Source: Sphaerosporella brunnea (taxonomy: Eukaryota > Ascomycota > Pezizomycetes > Pezizales > Pyronemataceae). From it: a stretch of DNA of 64,000 nt. The notes under the pieces were generated by a model, which saw only the letters and a list, made by a program, of their open reading frames with translations, had not been told where the DNA came from and did not search any database. Where the stretch lies: the NCBI GenBank assembly GCA_008704415.1, contig VXIS01000048.1, forward strand, positions 146,479 to 210,478, written 5' to 3'. A program made the position numbers and the translations under genes. Positions 47,526 to 59,640 of the stretch are shown piece after piece (positions within the stretch are counted from its first letter, which is position 1; each line of letters opens with the position of its first letter).

Positions 47526-49058
47526 TCACTGGCGCTCTCAGGAGGACGGGACTCGGATAGTGGCATGGCAATTGGGGCTTTCCGGTTGTTCGCGGTAATG
47601 AAGTTGAAGAGTTTCAGGATGGAGTATGTGGTTGATCTGGCGGGATATTATGTTCCCGACAGGGCATCAATTCGTGAATATCTAGGACGTTCCTGTCGTG
47701 ACCGGGACGTCCCCTTCGCGAGGGGGATTTGGTCGCCTACAGACTGGAACATATCACTCTGCCAAGGACTCTACGGCAAACAAAAAACGGGAGCGAAAGT
47801 CCCCGGACTGATAGCTCAATGGGGATATGAGGTCTGGCCACGGAGACGAAATGCACAACATCCTTTGCCAAGAAAACGAAACAGTGAGGGATTAGGATTG
47901 TGATGACTCGGCTATCTTCCCGAGCCATAGGGTTCACCGATCACTTCCGAGGTTGAGACAAACCCGAGACAGACCGAGTGGGCGACTGACAATCAAAATT
48001 TATACGTGGCACGTGAAATTCTCCGATAAATCCGAACGTCCGCTTGTACAAACTTTGATGATCATTCCATTGTTCGATTTTCGGAAGCGTAGCTGATAGC
48101 TACTTGTAGCTAGGTACCAAGTAGGGAGGTAGTAATTGAGGGTAGGCTTGATAACCAGGGCATGCAATCCATCAATCAAATCAATGATCAGCGCCAACTA
48201 TTTACCCGCCGCTTCGAATGAAAGAGATCGGCTCACCATCCGGCCATAAACTCAATAAACTCAATACATCAAGTATCCACTTTTATGTCGCCATTAGCGA
48301 TGCGCCTTCTTCATTCATTGCTGCCTAGGTTAGACGGTATAATTAAATTAAGTACCTAGCACAGACTCACTGAGCGAGATCTAGAGATCCAGATCGGTAT
48401 CACACATTATTATTCGATTGGGGGCGATGGTGGTTTTTCCGCTTGAGGCTTTTAAGCTTTGCCTCCAGGCAGCACCGAAAACACCATTCTCCAAAGACTC
48501 TAGCATACGCACGCATATATGCATGCACCTGTGCAATATGCACCGTGGCGGACCATATCGAAGAAACAGGCTGGGATTTCCCATAACTTAGTTGTACTAG
48601 TAGGCCTAGCTAGTTACAGTACTTTACTGTGCAGGGGCGCGCAATAACATTTAGCGCATCCGCGTCCAACGTCCTTTTTACCGCCGCCATGGTAGAAAGT
48701 GCGTTAGCATCGTCCGACGACGATAACGACATGAAAACGGCCGCAAAGAAGACGGTTTATCCCGCCACACCACGTCGATTGATAGGACGCAGGAAAGAGC
48801 CGCAGGCATAGCAGCCCACCAAGGTTCTCAGAAAGCTGCAAGTTACACTCTTTTGCCCGCCCGCATGTACTAGTATGGTAGGGTATCTAAGCTCGTCCCG
48901 TGATTCCATACGGGAAACTATTTCATCCCTTCTTTTTTCTGAGACAAACCGGCGATCACGCAGGAACAAGCGGCAGAAAAACGATCATCGCGATCCCGCG
49001 CCGGTGGCTTCAATCCAATATTCGAAGTGGATGCATGCAGGCCTGCCCAACCTATGCA
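47526..49058. other. Accessory gene-free stretch
   Basis: Short unrecognised frames on both strands. Phrases around gtgactggggcgtccc (46797) and gtgaccgggacgtcccc (47697) are similar and may be parts of one old repeat. Confidence 0.4.
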
Positions 49059-49060
49059 TA

Positions 49061-49231
49061 CAGTCGACTTCTGTCTATAAGAATACGGTCGGGACCGCTG
49101 GCGTATTCTTATTAAGTGAGAATTCTCATAGAGAGAGTGGCTTGTCCCATACAAACTCGGTCGGGACCGGTCACCCGTATTCTTATAGGGAGATTATTCT
49201 TATATAATATTCTTGTAGGGAGAGTCAACTG
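49061..49231. mobile_element. Pogo/Fot-like MITE, 171 bp, TA target site
   Basis: The left end reads CAGTCGACTTCTGTCTATAA and continues GAATACGG. The reverse complement of the right end reads CAGTTGACTCTCCCTACAAG and continues AATA. Both ends are flanked by TA (49059-49060 and 49232-49233). Inside, the phrase CGGTCGGGACC occurs twice, each time followed within about 12 bases by GTATTCTTA, and the subterminal TATAAGAATA words recur. CAGT..ACT ends with a TA duplication are typical of the Tc1/mariner-pogo (Fot) group. No coding capacity. Confidence 0.68.
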
Positions 49232-49233
49232 TA

Positions 49234-50994
49234 ATGCCTGTGACAACAACCCACACAATCCCCCCTCGGCCCCCGCACTACTTGATTCCCCGGAAAAAGC
49301 AAGTGAAGCGAGGAACCTATTCATCCTATCTCACCGACAATCTGATCGGAAATAGTGCTCGCTCCGGCGTATGTACCCACTTGTTAGCCGCGTTGTTTTT
49401 CCGATAAAGTAAGATTGCAGTACAATACCCATTATCGAGGGGCCAGAAAACTGCGATCAATGAACTCTGTCCCAACAGAATGGCTGGTATGGATTAACGG
49501 GCCGTCATTTGCCGTGACCGTTGCCAAGAATTTATATGGAACTTGAGGATATAGTGCTTCCAGACGTTCTTTTTCGATACATCCATGGATAAGTATTTTT
49601 CTCACCACGGAACATTGTCCGCAAGGTATTTCGCGCGCAGCTGTGACACCGATCCCTCACCATCAAAATGTAACAATCGAAAGTCGACTCCGTCACTAAT
49701 CCACGCTCGCCACCAGTCAGTGTACTCACCGCACCGGAGAGAGTCCAATGTCCGTCATTCATCGCCAGAAATAGCAATGTCTTTGACCTTTGGGTTCCCA
49801 GGAATGAGCACTCTTCATGTAGCTATCCGTATCCGATATTTGGCTGGCGGGCCCTGGAAATTCCTCAATAGCGGATAGCAAGGGTCCAGCCAAGAAAAGC
49901 GGGAACAACCGATGAGACACAAGAACCTCGTACGCATCCGCTTTTCTTCAAACAGTCCATTCATGGGTTTCGTGGTCCAATCTTTTAAATTTGGCCCTTA
50001 CATTGCGGCGGCGGCATTGTCATAACATGGATGACAACCTAGACAATATAGCTCTTCGAATTCGGACCAGAGCCGCATAAGTACCGGGAAACAAACAACA
50101 AAAAGAAAAGGTGCTCGTTTGCATGCGCGTGTTTTATCTCAGCCTCCTAAGTTTGCGAAACCCTGAAGCGGCGTTGGCGGGCAAGGGCTGGCTGGGCATT
50201 AAGGCTGCAGGGCGGCCGCTAGGTCTAACGGTCGCTAGAGGCTCCTAACCAGATCTACTATAGTCTAAGTACACATCGAGTACCCTCGAGGTTTTGATAC
50301 ATGGCTTGTGGCACCACGCGAGAGCGAGCGAAAACAATCGAAATCAACCGGACAAGTCCCAATCCACTTGGAAGAGATTGCCCCACCATTCGGCCTCCGC
50401 TGCACGCCTTGCTCCGCTTGCGTATGGGGGCCCACTGAAGATTTCACCTTCATCCACCAGGAACACTACATGTACAGGATTGCTCCCGAAACGATAAGAA
50501 AATCCACTCTAAAAGTACAATTATTCTTATTCTAGCTATGGGTCCACCAAGGTTCTCCTCACCGCCATGCCAGCAGTGCTTTCCGCCATGAGCAAACAAC
50601 CTAACAAACCGCGCACCCCAACCTTCTATATGACCAGTAAAAAAAAAAAAAATCTGCGCCTCAGTGTATCCCCGCACCCCTTCCCTGGCGCCACACAAAC
50701 CAGCCCATGTCCAGAAAAGAAAGAACCAGAGGAATTATCCGATCCCCCTCCCAAACCGACTGCCCAGTGATAATCAGACCAGTCTCGAACTCCGTGCGAC
50801 AAAAAGGGAAAACCGAAAAAGAAAAAAATATCAGGGAAAATTGAAACCGATGCTAGTTACGCCGAGGAAGCCAATTGCAGGGATGACGATTCTGCTGCGC
50901 ATCCACTGGCCTTCCATCCAACGTTCCATGCTTCCATTTATTTTGCTTTTTTTCTTTTTCCGGCAAACATCAAACGTCACTTTGCTGGCCACAA
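49234..50994. other. Accessory gene-free stretch
   Basis: No supported gene. The region 50567-50990 reads open on several frames by composition only. Confidence 0.4.
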
Positions 50995-51279
50995 TTACCG
51001 GCAGTCTCCTAGCCAACACTGGTCAGAAGCTATAACTAGAGGAAGAGCGAAAAGTACGTACCACAATCGTCCAAATGCTGGTCATCTCCGACCGTATTAA
51101 CGCCGCAGCGTTGGGTTCCTTGTGTGCGCACAAACTGTGTGCACCAAGCCCTGACAATATAGCGGATGTGTCCTTGACCGTGGGTCAGTTTTGTTCTCTA
51201 GCTTGTTTGTACTATGTTGAAGACTAAGGAAAAGTTTGAACTTACCACACTTATATTTTACCTTGATGTAGTCACACAT
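50995..51279 (-). CDS. 52-residue cysteine-rich fungal protein (CDY...CGH family-like)
   Basis: Three short exons, 51279-51246, 51172-51062 and 51008-50995, join in frame to a 52-residue protein. Donors are GTAAGT and GTACGT, acceptors TCAAG and GCTAG; introns 73 and 53 bp. It starts MCDYIKVKYKCGHIRYIVRA, continues WCTQFVRTQGTQRC and ends HLDDCGDCR. The pattern C-D-Y...C-G-H-x-R-Y-x-V-R-A-W-C...C...C-G-D-C matches small hypothetical proteins I know from many filamentous ascomycetes. The spaced Cys/His suggest metal binding. No signal peptide, so intracellular. Function unknown. The splice sites exactly recreating CGH and CGDC are the main support; the gene lies in otherwise gene-poor DNA. Confidence 0.65.
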
Positions 51280-53599
51280 TTTCTTTGAGGGTCTTAGGTC
51301 TGTGATATAAAAGCGAAGGCAGTGAAGTCGATAGGTCTTGACTTTGTTGATAGAGACACTCCTTGTATAACTCGAGGTGTAGAGAAGGCAGCAGCCGGAA
51401 GAGAAGTAGTATGATAGGATATTGGTCACAGAAAGGCGTGGTATACAAGAGAGAAGTGTGAAAGGGCCTCGAATGCGTAGAATAGCTTTGGAGGTAGGCT
51501 GATGAAGTGAAAGAAGAGGTGTGGATCCGGACCTCGACATTCTTATATGGAGTCAACCTCAACCAATAATCCCAGGCCAGGCGGGACTACCCGCACGCCT
51601 CGTCTATATCAATGCGTTTAGAAGCTCTAAAGGCGTCTAGGTGGGCAAGACCTGTACTCACAGAACCCGGTTGTGAAAAAAAAAAAAAGCACCTGTGTGG
51701 TGCGAGAGCTGTCAAGTCGAGATGGAAGACATGGATAAGGGATGTTTTCGGGAATACGGGTCCTTCCCGCAAAACTTCCCTCCCTTCGTTGTGTTGATAT
51801 GTACATCCATCACACTTTTTAGCCCGACAAATCTTTTGCTGCAAGCACTTAATGTAAGGGTTAAAAGAAAGTCCACTCGCCATCAGGTACAACATTAGAG
51901 TTCTAGCCAATTCTGAGAGAGCATTGCGAAAGGTGTAATCTTTGATATGCAGTGTTTTGCATGTGCGTGTTTTTTACACCACACAAATGAGATGCTCGAG
52001 TCGACGGAGATACTGTAAGATCGCTGCCTATCCATTCACGAGACGACGTCGTATGGAAGTGACACCAGTGAGGCGCGGGAATCTAGGTCTTCTGTTATTT
52101 GTGTGCTTCTATTTGCAATGGTGGTTAACATGGTTGGGATTGGCCTCGAAAGGTGGTCTTGGTAGCGGTGGAACGTCAATGGTCCCAACGGCGCGGCTGA
52201 CCAAAAGCGGCTCGTTCAACCACCTCCATGGCCAATGCCTCGAAAAATGATGTCCAAATTTTCCTCATGGATTGCGTTCAGCGTTTCACTGGTGGGAGCC
52301 GTCTTCCCGGTGCCATTTCTAACATATTAACTATCAGTGAAGCAAGAGAAAATACTAGACCCTTCCTCAATTAGATAGCACCCGACTGCGTGAATAACTG
52401 CGCGCGCATACGCATAGCATGAGGGATCCTGGAACATGTTATTAATCGGCCATGATTGGATACGTTAACGTCGTTTGGTCGATCACTCCCGCTTCCTCAG
52501 CCCGTATCTGTGCAAAACAGGGCTCATAATGCCTCGTCATGGTCCGAACAGTGCTATGGCCGTGATTGATAAATGGCCTAGCGCGTAGGCAAGTGAGATA
52601 ACATGAAAACGGCGGTTTGAGATTGGGAGCGAGTCTGCGCTTCCAGAATTGACTAAACTGCCTCAGTCGCGCCTGTGGAACCTGATAAGTTGCTCTTTCT
52701 CTAGCGATGGAGAACCGGACGAATGACCTTATCGATATCATGCGGCCAGGTATATCAATGGCGAACATCCATCGATGTAGCACCTAGGTACGCAAGCTTC
52801 ATCGCGAGGGCTTACCCCAGAAGACGCCATGCACCGTTTGTACACGTTATGCTGGTTCCCGGCGGATGCGATACAACAGTATGTACCTGAAAGATATTCC
52901 GCTTGAAACCATGGCCGATCGGATCGACGCATTACGGCTATCTGCGTATTGGAATACAGGTACTAGCACACCTTTTGTTTTGTTTTTTTCTTTCGAAAGC
53001 CGTAGAAGTCAAAACCGGACATCACGCATCCACTGCTCGTCATACCCATCCAGCGGGCACACAGCAAGAAGCGGCGGACGGGCCAGAGCCACTCCCACGA
53101 TATTGACACGCATCGACACTGTAAATTGCGGGTATCCACTTCGTTTCTTCGAGATCTCTGTGTGCTTCCCGCTACACGGCGTACCGGATTATGCAATATT
53201 CAGTGATGAATCCGGGATTTCCCGCAGCTTTCATATGGATGCATGTCAAGTCACAATATTGGGTCCAGGGATCCTGGGGAATCGATAACGGTCAAACAAA
53301 CTCACGCACCATCGAACGTTTCTTCGTACTCGGTTGCGCTATTGTATCCGGACGGATCATCAACTGGCCCCTGCTCCGGGCAATTACACAAAAATAAACT
53401 CCGGCTTGGCAAATCGTGAGATTTCATCTTTTTTTCAAGGGATGGGATTTATCTCGCGAGATGCGATTTGCAACGGGCCGTTCCTAAAATCCCAACAGCC
53501 GCCATCAGAAATCAAGCGCAAGGCAACAAGATTTTGACCCTCCATCATATGCAGCTGTGGGGCAAGTAAGTAAGGGGGTACTCGCCATGCAGGCCGTTT
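51280..53599. other. Accessory stretch, possible remnants only
   Basis: A minus-strand frame at 51910-51587 has a Cys-containing part (KCLQQKICRAKKCDGCTY) that could be a relic of a small Cys-rich protein like the one next to it, but no intact structure is seen. Other frames (52442-52783 minus, 52866-53288 plus) are unrecognised. Confidence 0.35.
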
Positions 53600-56500
53600 G
53601 GGGTTGACACCCCGTCGGAGTTGAGGCGTGCTAGATCACCGACTATACGTCAAAAAAGAGCCAGGGAAAAGGAAGAAGGCGTAGCAGCCTCCGGATGCCA
53701 GGGCGATTGCGGCGTTCGCGGCGTCAGTACAATGCAGCTGCCTAGGCCTCCCTCCCTCTTGTCGGACCTCCATGTTTCGACGAAGACACACCATCAATCC
53801 CGGTATTTGGTGGCTTCTCCGACCGTAAGCTTCATTTCATGTTTGTTGGGCTTATACGCCGCCGTGCCGTCCTTTATTCTTTGAGCTGACACGCAAACAG
53901 GAGTTCAACCCCGCTCCGCCGACTAGCCGATCGGACCCCTTGAACAAGACCCCTCTTCGGTCCGGTGGAAAAAACTTTCTGGAAGACATCGGAGCGATCT
54001 GCGGGCCGAACCTCAAAATTCTGACCGTCCGGCTCGCCACGAAACCGAACCAACTAGCCCACCAAAGATCGCTTCGCCGGTTTGAACGGATCCTGGCCTT
54101 TTTTCATATCGAAAGAGCAAATCAGTGACGTTTTACGTACAAGCACAACTAAGCTGTGTCAGCTGCAAACGACTGTGCGCACGCAGGTACGGTCTGCCTA
54201 CATACCTCCTCCTGACTTGTATGGTTGTTCTTTGGAGCGGCAGGCGACGTTTCTGGACAGCGTACCTACCTAATGCGGCTATAGAAAAGGGCGGCATAGA
54301 TCGAGGTTAGAGTAAAGGTGTGCATGACATGACGACTTCACGCAGGACAAAAAAGGAACTCACAGCATCCAACCCCAACCCAGGACCAACCTCAAACGCA
54401 CTTTGTGGATCTTATTCGTCACAACTATTCGCCGCAAAACATAGAAGTGCGAATCTAATGAGATCGTTGTTCTAGACAGCCACCACAGTCGCTCTGAAGT
54501 CGAAAGAAGACCGGGAACAAACCACCGTTCTGATACCCAAGTGGCGTATGTGTGTATGTGGCTTACGACGCATGACGGATCAGCCAATCGCAGGCCGCAA
54601 CGCGGCGCGCAAGGGACCTCGAGCTTCTGGTCTTTTTCTTTTTATGTCGACTCTGTCACAGACAACTGTGTCTGAACAGCACTCCAGAGCTAGCTTTTCT
54701 TTTTCCCCATTCAGGCGTGTCGAGTGACCGCAGTGGACTGACTTCCAATATGATCATCAGGCTTGACCAACTGTTTGTCAAACCCTCCCGAGATATCCAG
54801 CCATGCTTTTGGTATCTTCAGCTACCAAGGCTCTCCTCCGTATTACTGCCTATTTTGAACTCCGATTGTTGAGTCGATCCGCCCCTCTTCCCGTCCACCG
54901 CTTCAGCATCGTTTCTCCTGGATTTACTGGCTACAAAGCCACCGGAACTCCCGTGCCACCTCCTCAACGTTTTTCAACGAGTAAACAGAGCTTGATCTGT
55001 GCACACGAGCCAGCATGTTGACGCGATCGTAATTCTCCGCCACTGTTGTGGACTATACACTTCCTCCTTGCCACGTACATGCAGTCGCGGGGCTGTAGAC
55101 TTGTCTTAGACACTCCAGCTGACCACCCCTTCCTTGAGCGAGACGGTCCGGAATGGAATACAGCCTCCCGCTGCAAGTCCCTTGTAGGACCTGTACCATT
55201 TAAACCCTTCGATCATAGGTTCTCACTGCATTGGCCCTTCTCAGAAAGCCTTACCTCACCGCTTCTATCCGCACTTTCGTCTCATTCCCTAGAGACTTAC
55301 TCGCCTGGCAAATTTGATATCTACATACTGAGACAAAGCTTCGCAATCTTCGCTATCGAGTTGATCTTTTGGGCTGGCCGATCTTGATTCTTGAACTTTA
55401 AAAGCTTCATCCAGGACGTTTTTTTCCATCTAGGAGATGGATGGAATGCAAGGGCTATGATAGCGGCGATTTTTGGCCACTTATTCTGGGACCATCAAGC
55501 CTTAACCTGGAACAAGATTGAGATAACAGTTGCCGGCCGATCATAGATCAAAGCATGTAACGAGGATTGGAGAGCATCTTTCCTCTTCTTAGCAAGCATT
55601 TGCACTCTACCCGCAGCCTGCCAGTGTACACTACATAACATACTTCTTATCAAGACGGCGGGTGGCGCATGACACATAGCTAAACACCACTGCTCACTCG
55701 CGAATCGCTAATAGCCTTTCACTATATCCCCGCAACGGGCTATATATGCTCGAGGTTATCAAAGAGGGCTTCATCGACATCCAACTATTTACCAGCAGCG
55801 CACATGATAGCTGCGAATCACTCCTGCAGATCTCAGGAGCCCCCCCCCCCCACCCCCCAATCGGCTGGATAAGCAAGCTATTGGTAGAACCCCCACCCCC
55901 GGCATTCGCCTTTTCCAACACCTGCACACTGTACGTATGTATGTACATTTGGCGGGTACGCAGCACATATCTGCTGCCAATCGAGATGAGCATGTCAGAG
56001 CGGCAATGCGAGTAATTCCCAGAAAGTTTAACCAACCAGCCGAAACACCGATTTGGCTGAGTTTGTCGGCTCCCCCCGAGTGAATAATAGTAACCAGAGT
56101 TTTCGTGCTTAGCCCAATTGCCAGCCGCAACCGTCCTCAATATGCTTGCGATGTTTTCGCCCCCCCCCCCCCCCAATTGACAATTTCCGAACATCACGCT
56201 CCAGTCAGTGGCAGTAATTGTTGTGATGGACCGACCTCTCTTGAAAGCTTTAAGTAAGGTGCGCATGCACTTGCTTTAGATGTGCCACTTTCATTATGCA
56301 GCCTTCTCGAAAGACGTGGTAACTATGCTACTCAGCGTCCGTCCAGTGGGACAGGGGTGAGCAGAACCCTCTGCAGGAAGGGCAGAGTCAAGAGAAGCAG
56401 AGTGACTTCTGTTCACAAGAGCGACCTCGCTCGCCTATCTGACTGGAGATGGCACGCACGTGTCTCTTAAGATGCTCGGATTTGCTTATGAATTTGAATG

Positions 56501-56898
56501 GAAGCCGCATCGGCGGACATGAAGTCACTGGATATCACTCGTCTCCAAATATCGGTTCAACGACTTCAGCTCCTGAAGCAGAATAATTGTGATCAGGTAC
56601 ATACAAGTCTGTGGTCGGCTACCTTTTTTTCCGCCACACTAGCTACATGTATTTCGAGGTTTCATGAATCGATACTGCGCATCGATAGGTCCTCCACCTT
56701 CATGCTACTCCACCATCACAAGTGATCACGAGAATGGGAGCGTTTAGTTTAGTTTCGAGACATAGAACCTCGATCCATTGTGGAAGCGAACTCTTAGGCC
56801 TGCTCCACGCTTTCTCAATTGCAATGCACCCCACCCTTCCGACTCAAAACAGCACAGCACAGCACAGCACCACTCCCCTCCTCCCTCCCACCACCACA
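53600..56898. other. Accessory gene-free stretch
   Basis: No gene supported on either strand. C-tracts at 55840-55857 and 56160-56174. Sequence character is like the repeat-derived regions elsewhere in the window. Confidence 0.4.
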
Positions 56899-57420
56899 TC
56901 ATCCCGTCGGCGTCCCCGAGCCCACACTCGCCGAAAACGCCGGCCTCTCCTTCCACACCACAGCGGGCCCACAAATGCCGCCTCGCGACTTCCTACTAAC
57001 GCTCGTCCTAACCGTGCTAACGCCCTCGCTCCTCAGATCATCAAACGCATCCGCCGCCTCTTCAACCGCCGCCGCCTTGAGCCCGTCTTCGTGCCCCCTG
57101 ACGTAGCCATGGTAGTAAGCGCGCACTTCCTGCGGGCTGCGCAGGTCGGCCGAGGAGGAGGAGGCGGCGAGCACCGCGAGCGAGTGCACGTGCGCTGGTG
57201 GCTGAAGGAACGGGGATGGCCGCAGCAGCAGCAGCGCCGCTATCGCCGTCAGCGAGAGTATCAGCGTTATGCACGCCGCCGACGGGCCCAGCAGGTAGAT
57301 TAGGACCGTGAGTGTTAGGAAGTGCGGGAAGAAGGTGCTGAGGTCGTTGGCGGAGGAGGAGGAGGAGGAGGAGGCGGACGGAGTGGTCGTGGGCGCGGCG
57401 ATAGTAGCGGCGGTCGGCAT
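56899..57420 (-). CDS. Small membrane protein, 173 residues, function unknown
   Basis: Single-exon frame from ATG 57420. A Ser/Thr-rich N-terminus (with a Ser7 run from a GGA/TCC-type repeat) is followed by a long hydrophobic segment, FFPHFLTLTVLIYLLGPSAA and CITLILSLTAIAALLLLRPS (about residues 30-70), long enough for two transmembrane helices. Then comes a soluble part with an amphipathic helix (QEVRAYYHGYVRGHEDGLKA, then AVEEAADAFDDL), and a Ser/Gly-rich tail. The region is GC-rich, which also opens the opposite strand. The helix and TM pattern favour this strand. No family recognised. Confidence 0.5.
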   Translation of the reverse strand: MPTAATIAAPTTTPSASSSSSSSANDLSTFFPHFLTLTVLIYLLGPSAACITLILSLTAIAALLLLRPSPFLQPPAHVHSLAVLAASSSSADLRSPQEVRAYYHGYVRGHEDGLKAAAVEEAADAFDDLRSEGVSTVRTSVSRKSRGGICGPAVVWKERPAFSASVGSGTPTG

Positions 57421-58110
57421 CGGCTTTGCTAAGAATATTGTGCTGTGGGGGGTGGGGGGCGGGGCGGGCGGTATCAAGGGAAGGAGGGAGGGTTGTGGAT
57501 TGCTCACTCGTGCTTCCACCACACGCACCCTTGCTATGTATCAATGCATGGAACTTCTAGCACCAGTGTTAAAAACCAGCTCAATCGATGGTTGCTAATT
57601 GATTATTCTGTCGCTGCGTCCTGTTGTGGGATTTTGGAGACATTGTGATACCCAGTGAAGCTAATACGACACAATACAACATCTGTCACTTCGATTTCCA
57701 CCTGAGTGGGGCTTTGGCTCAAGGTAGACGCGGAAACAATGCTTCTCCGACAATGCAGCATTCACCAGCTGCTTAGATGTATGTATTCTACACACTTTCA
57801 GGATCTTATGGTCATCTGATGGGTTGGCCTGCAGGCCAGAAAGCTCACCACTCCTAATATCTGTATTGTGTAAGCTAGTGTTGTCTTGGTCAGATGTGAG
57901 GAGAGTGTGACATGGTGCTTCACAACATAGCACTCGAAGCAAATCTTCACTTGCTTCCAACCTATTTAGAGACACACTGGGTATCACACTGTCCCACCAT
58001 TCCCAAGCCCGGATCCTTAGATACACGAAGAAGTTCATCCCAAACTCCGCACGCAAAAAAAAAAGCAGGTATATACAAATGCAACCCAACATCAAACGCT
58101 CCCCGTTTAC
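57421..58110. other. Intergenic between two minus-strand genes
   Basis: No gene seen; holds the 3' flank of the FAD monooxygenase and the upstream region of the small membrane protein. Confidence 0.5.
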
Positions 58111-59640
58111 TTACAATCTACTACTCCTCACCGCTCCATCTAAACAAAACGGTGGCGTTAACAACGCGCGCCAGCACACGCGGCGGCGAGCTACTCACCT
58201 CTGTTGTACGTCTCCTCTAGCGATTTCCAAGCCTTCTCCGCCTCCGAAAACGCATCATACCCGAACAAGAACTTCTGGAACACAGGGTCTCTCCAGCGAT
58301 TCGGGAATCCCTCGGTGGGCTTATCCTCAACGAGTATACGGTCCCGTTCCTGCTGTGTTGGCCCGTCGAGCATGTGGAAGATGTTCTGCAGCGCTGTACT
58401 GCCCTTGACTACGGCTGTAGTGCGTGCTTTGCGGAGACGCTCGTAGGCGTCGAGGGCGGGGCGCAGGTTGTTGCGGTCCGCGGCCGTGACGTGTGAAAGG
58501 AGTCCGCCGAGGACGCCGCCATCTTCGACGGCTTGGGCGGCGCCTTGCGCGAGGTAGGGGAGGGTGGCGTGGCAGGCATCGCCGAGGAGTGCGAATTTTC
58601 CCGTGGGGTGCACCCAGGAGTCCATTTCCTCCGAGTTCTGCAAAACTCCAGTCAAAATCTGTGGTAGTAAAGATCCATGGATGAACACACCTGCAGCTTC
58701 CACTTGAAAGTCTGCTGGATCAATCCCAGCAGCTTCTGCAGCCTCACATCCCAATTCGCAAACAACGCTTTGAGCTCCTCTAAATCCGCATTCTGCTGCG
58801 CCATGCCTTCCGGCAAGTTGTCAGGGCAGATCAAAACGATGTTGTACAACTCCCCACCCTTGAGGAGGTAGCACACGGCGTGCGACTGCGGCCCCAGCCA
58901 GTAGTTGATCACCGGAAACTCTGTCAGCTTAGCCAGATCTGGGTCTTTACGCATGTCACTCGCTTTGACGAGGATACGGTAGGCAAGGTCGCCAGTGTTG
59001 TGTGGGGGATCTGCGTGGCCGAGGTAGAGTTCACGGCACTTGCTCTTGAGCCCGTCGGCGGCGATGACAAGGTCGGCAGTCAGCGTCTCGCCAGTGGCTA
59101 GAGTGACGCTTGGTGCTTCGAAGTCGATGGCGTTGACATGAGCATTCAGCTGGACTGTGAGCTGTTAGACAGTATCCCATTAGCCAGTGTGAGAGAAACA
59201 AACTCTTAACACCCAGCTCAGTAGCGCGCTTGACGAGCACAGCGTGGAAGTCGGCACGGTGAATGTGCAGGTACGGTGCGCCATAGGTCTCTTCGCAGTA
59301 CGGGAGCATAGGTTGCCGGTTCAGCTCCTGGCCCTTATAGGAGCGTATGACGAAGGCATGGGGGAGCACAGAGAGCTTGCGGATTTCGTCGAGGACACCG
59401 AATCTCTGCAGGATGCGGGCAGAGTTGGGGGGGATTTGGATTCCGGCTCCGACCTAATTGGCGGGCTTTGTCAATGCTGGCTAGAAGAGAGGAGGGCCAG
59501 AGGCCTACCTCGCCCAGAGCAGACGCTTGCTCGCAGATTGTCACATTGTGACCGGATTGACGGGTTGCAATTGCGGCAGCGAGGCCACCAAGACCGGCGC
59601 CAACAATGAGGACATTGAGGGGGTTCTCCTTCAGGGACAT
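58111..59640 (-). CDS. FAD-dependent monooxygenase, salicylate hydroxylase-like
   Basis: Exons 59640-59509, 59453-59211, 59161-58691, 58637-58199 and 58139-58111 give 437 residues. Class A flavoprotein hydroxylase with all three FAD motifs: GxGxxG as VLIVGAGLGGLAAA (residues 10-23), DG motif in DLVIAADGLKSKCRE (about 155-169), and GD motif in FALLGDACHATLPYLAQGAA (about 297-316). GEVGAGIQIPPNSARIL after the first intron is the hallmark of the salicylate/6-hydroxynicotinate hydroxylase branch. Such enzymes use NAD(P)H and O2 to hydroxylate (often decarboxylating) aromatic acids. The substrate is not predictable here. The fourth intron removes a stop and adds a 9-residue tail. The third-intron acceptor (58638) is inferred; an earlier AG would insert a few residues before NSEEMDSW. 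Divergent from the IMPase gene. Confidence 0.92.

Noticed and set aside
57062..57303. Plus-strand Arg-rich frame opposite the small membrane protein
   Set aside because: Arg/His-rich composition is what a GC-rich antisense gives; the minus strand shows TM helices and an amphipathic helix.
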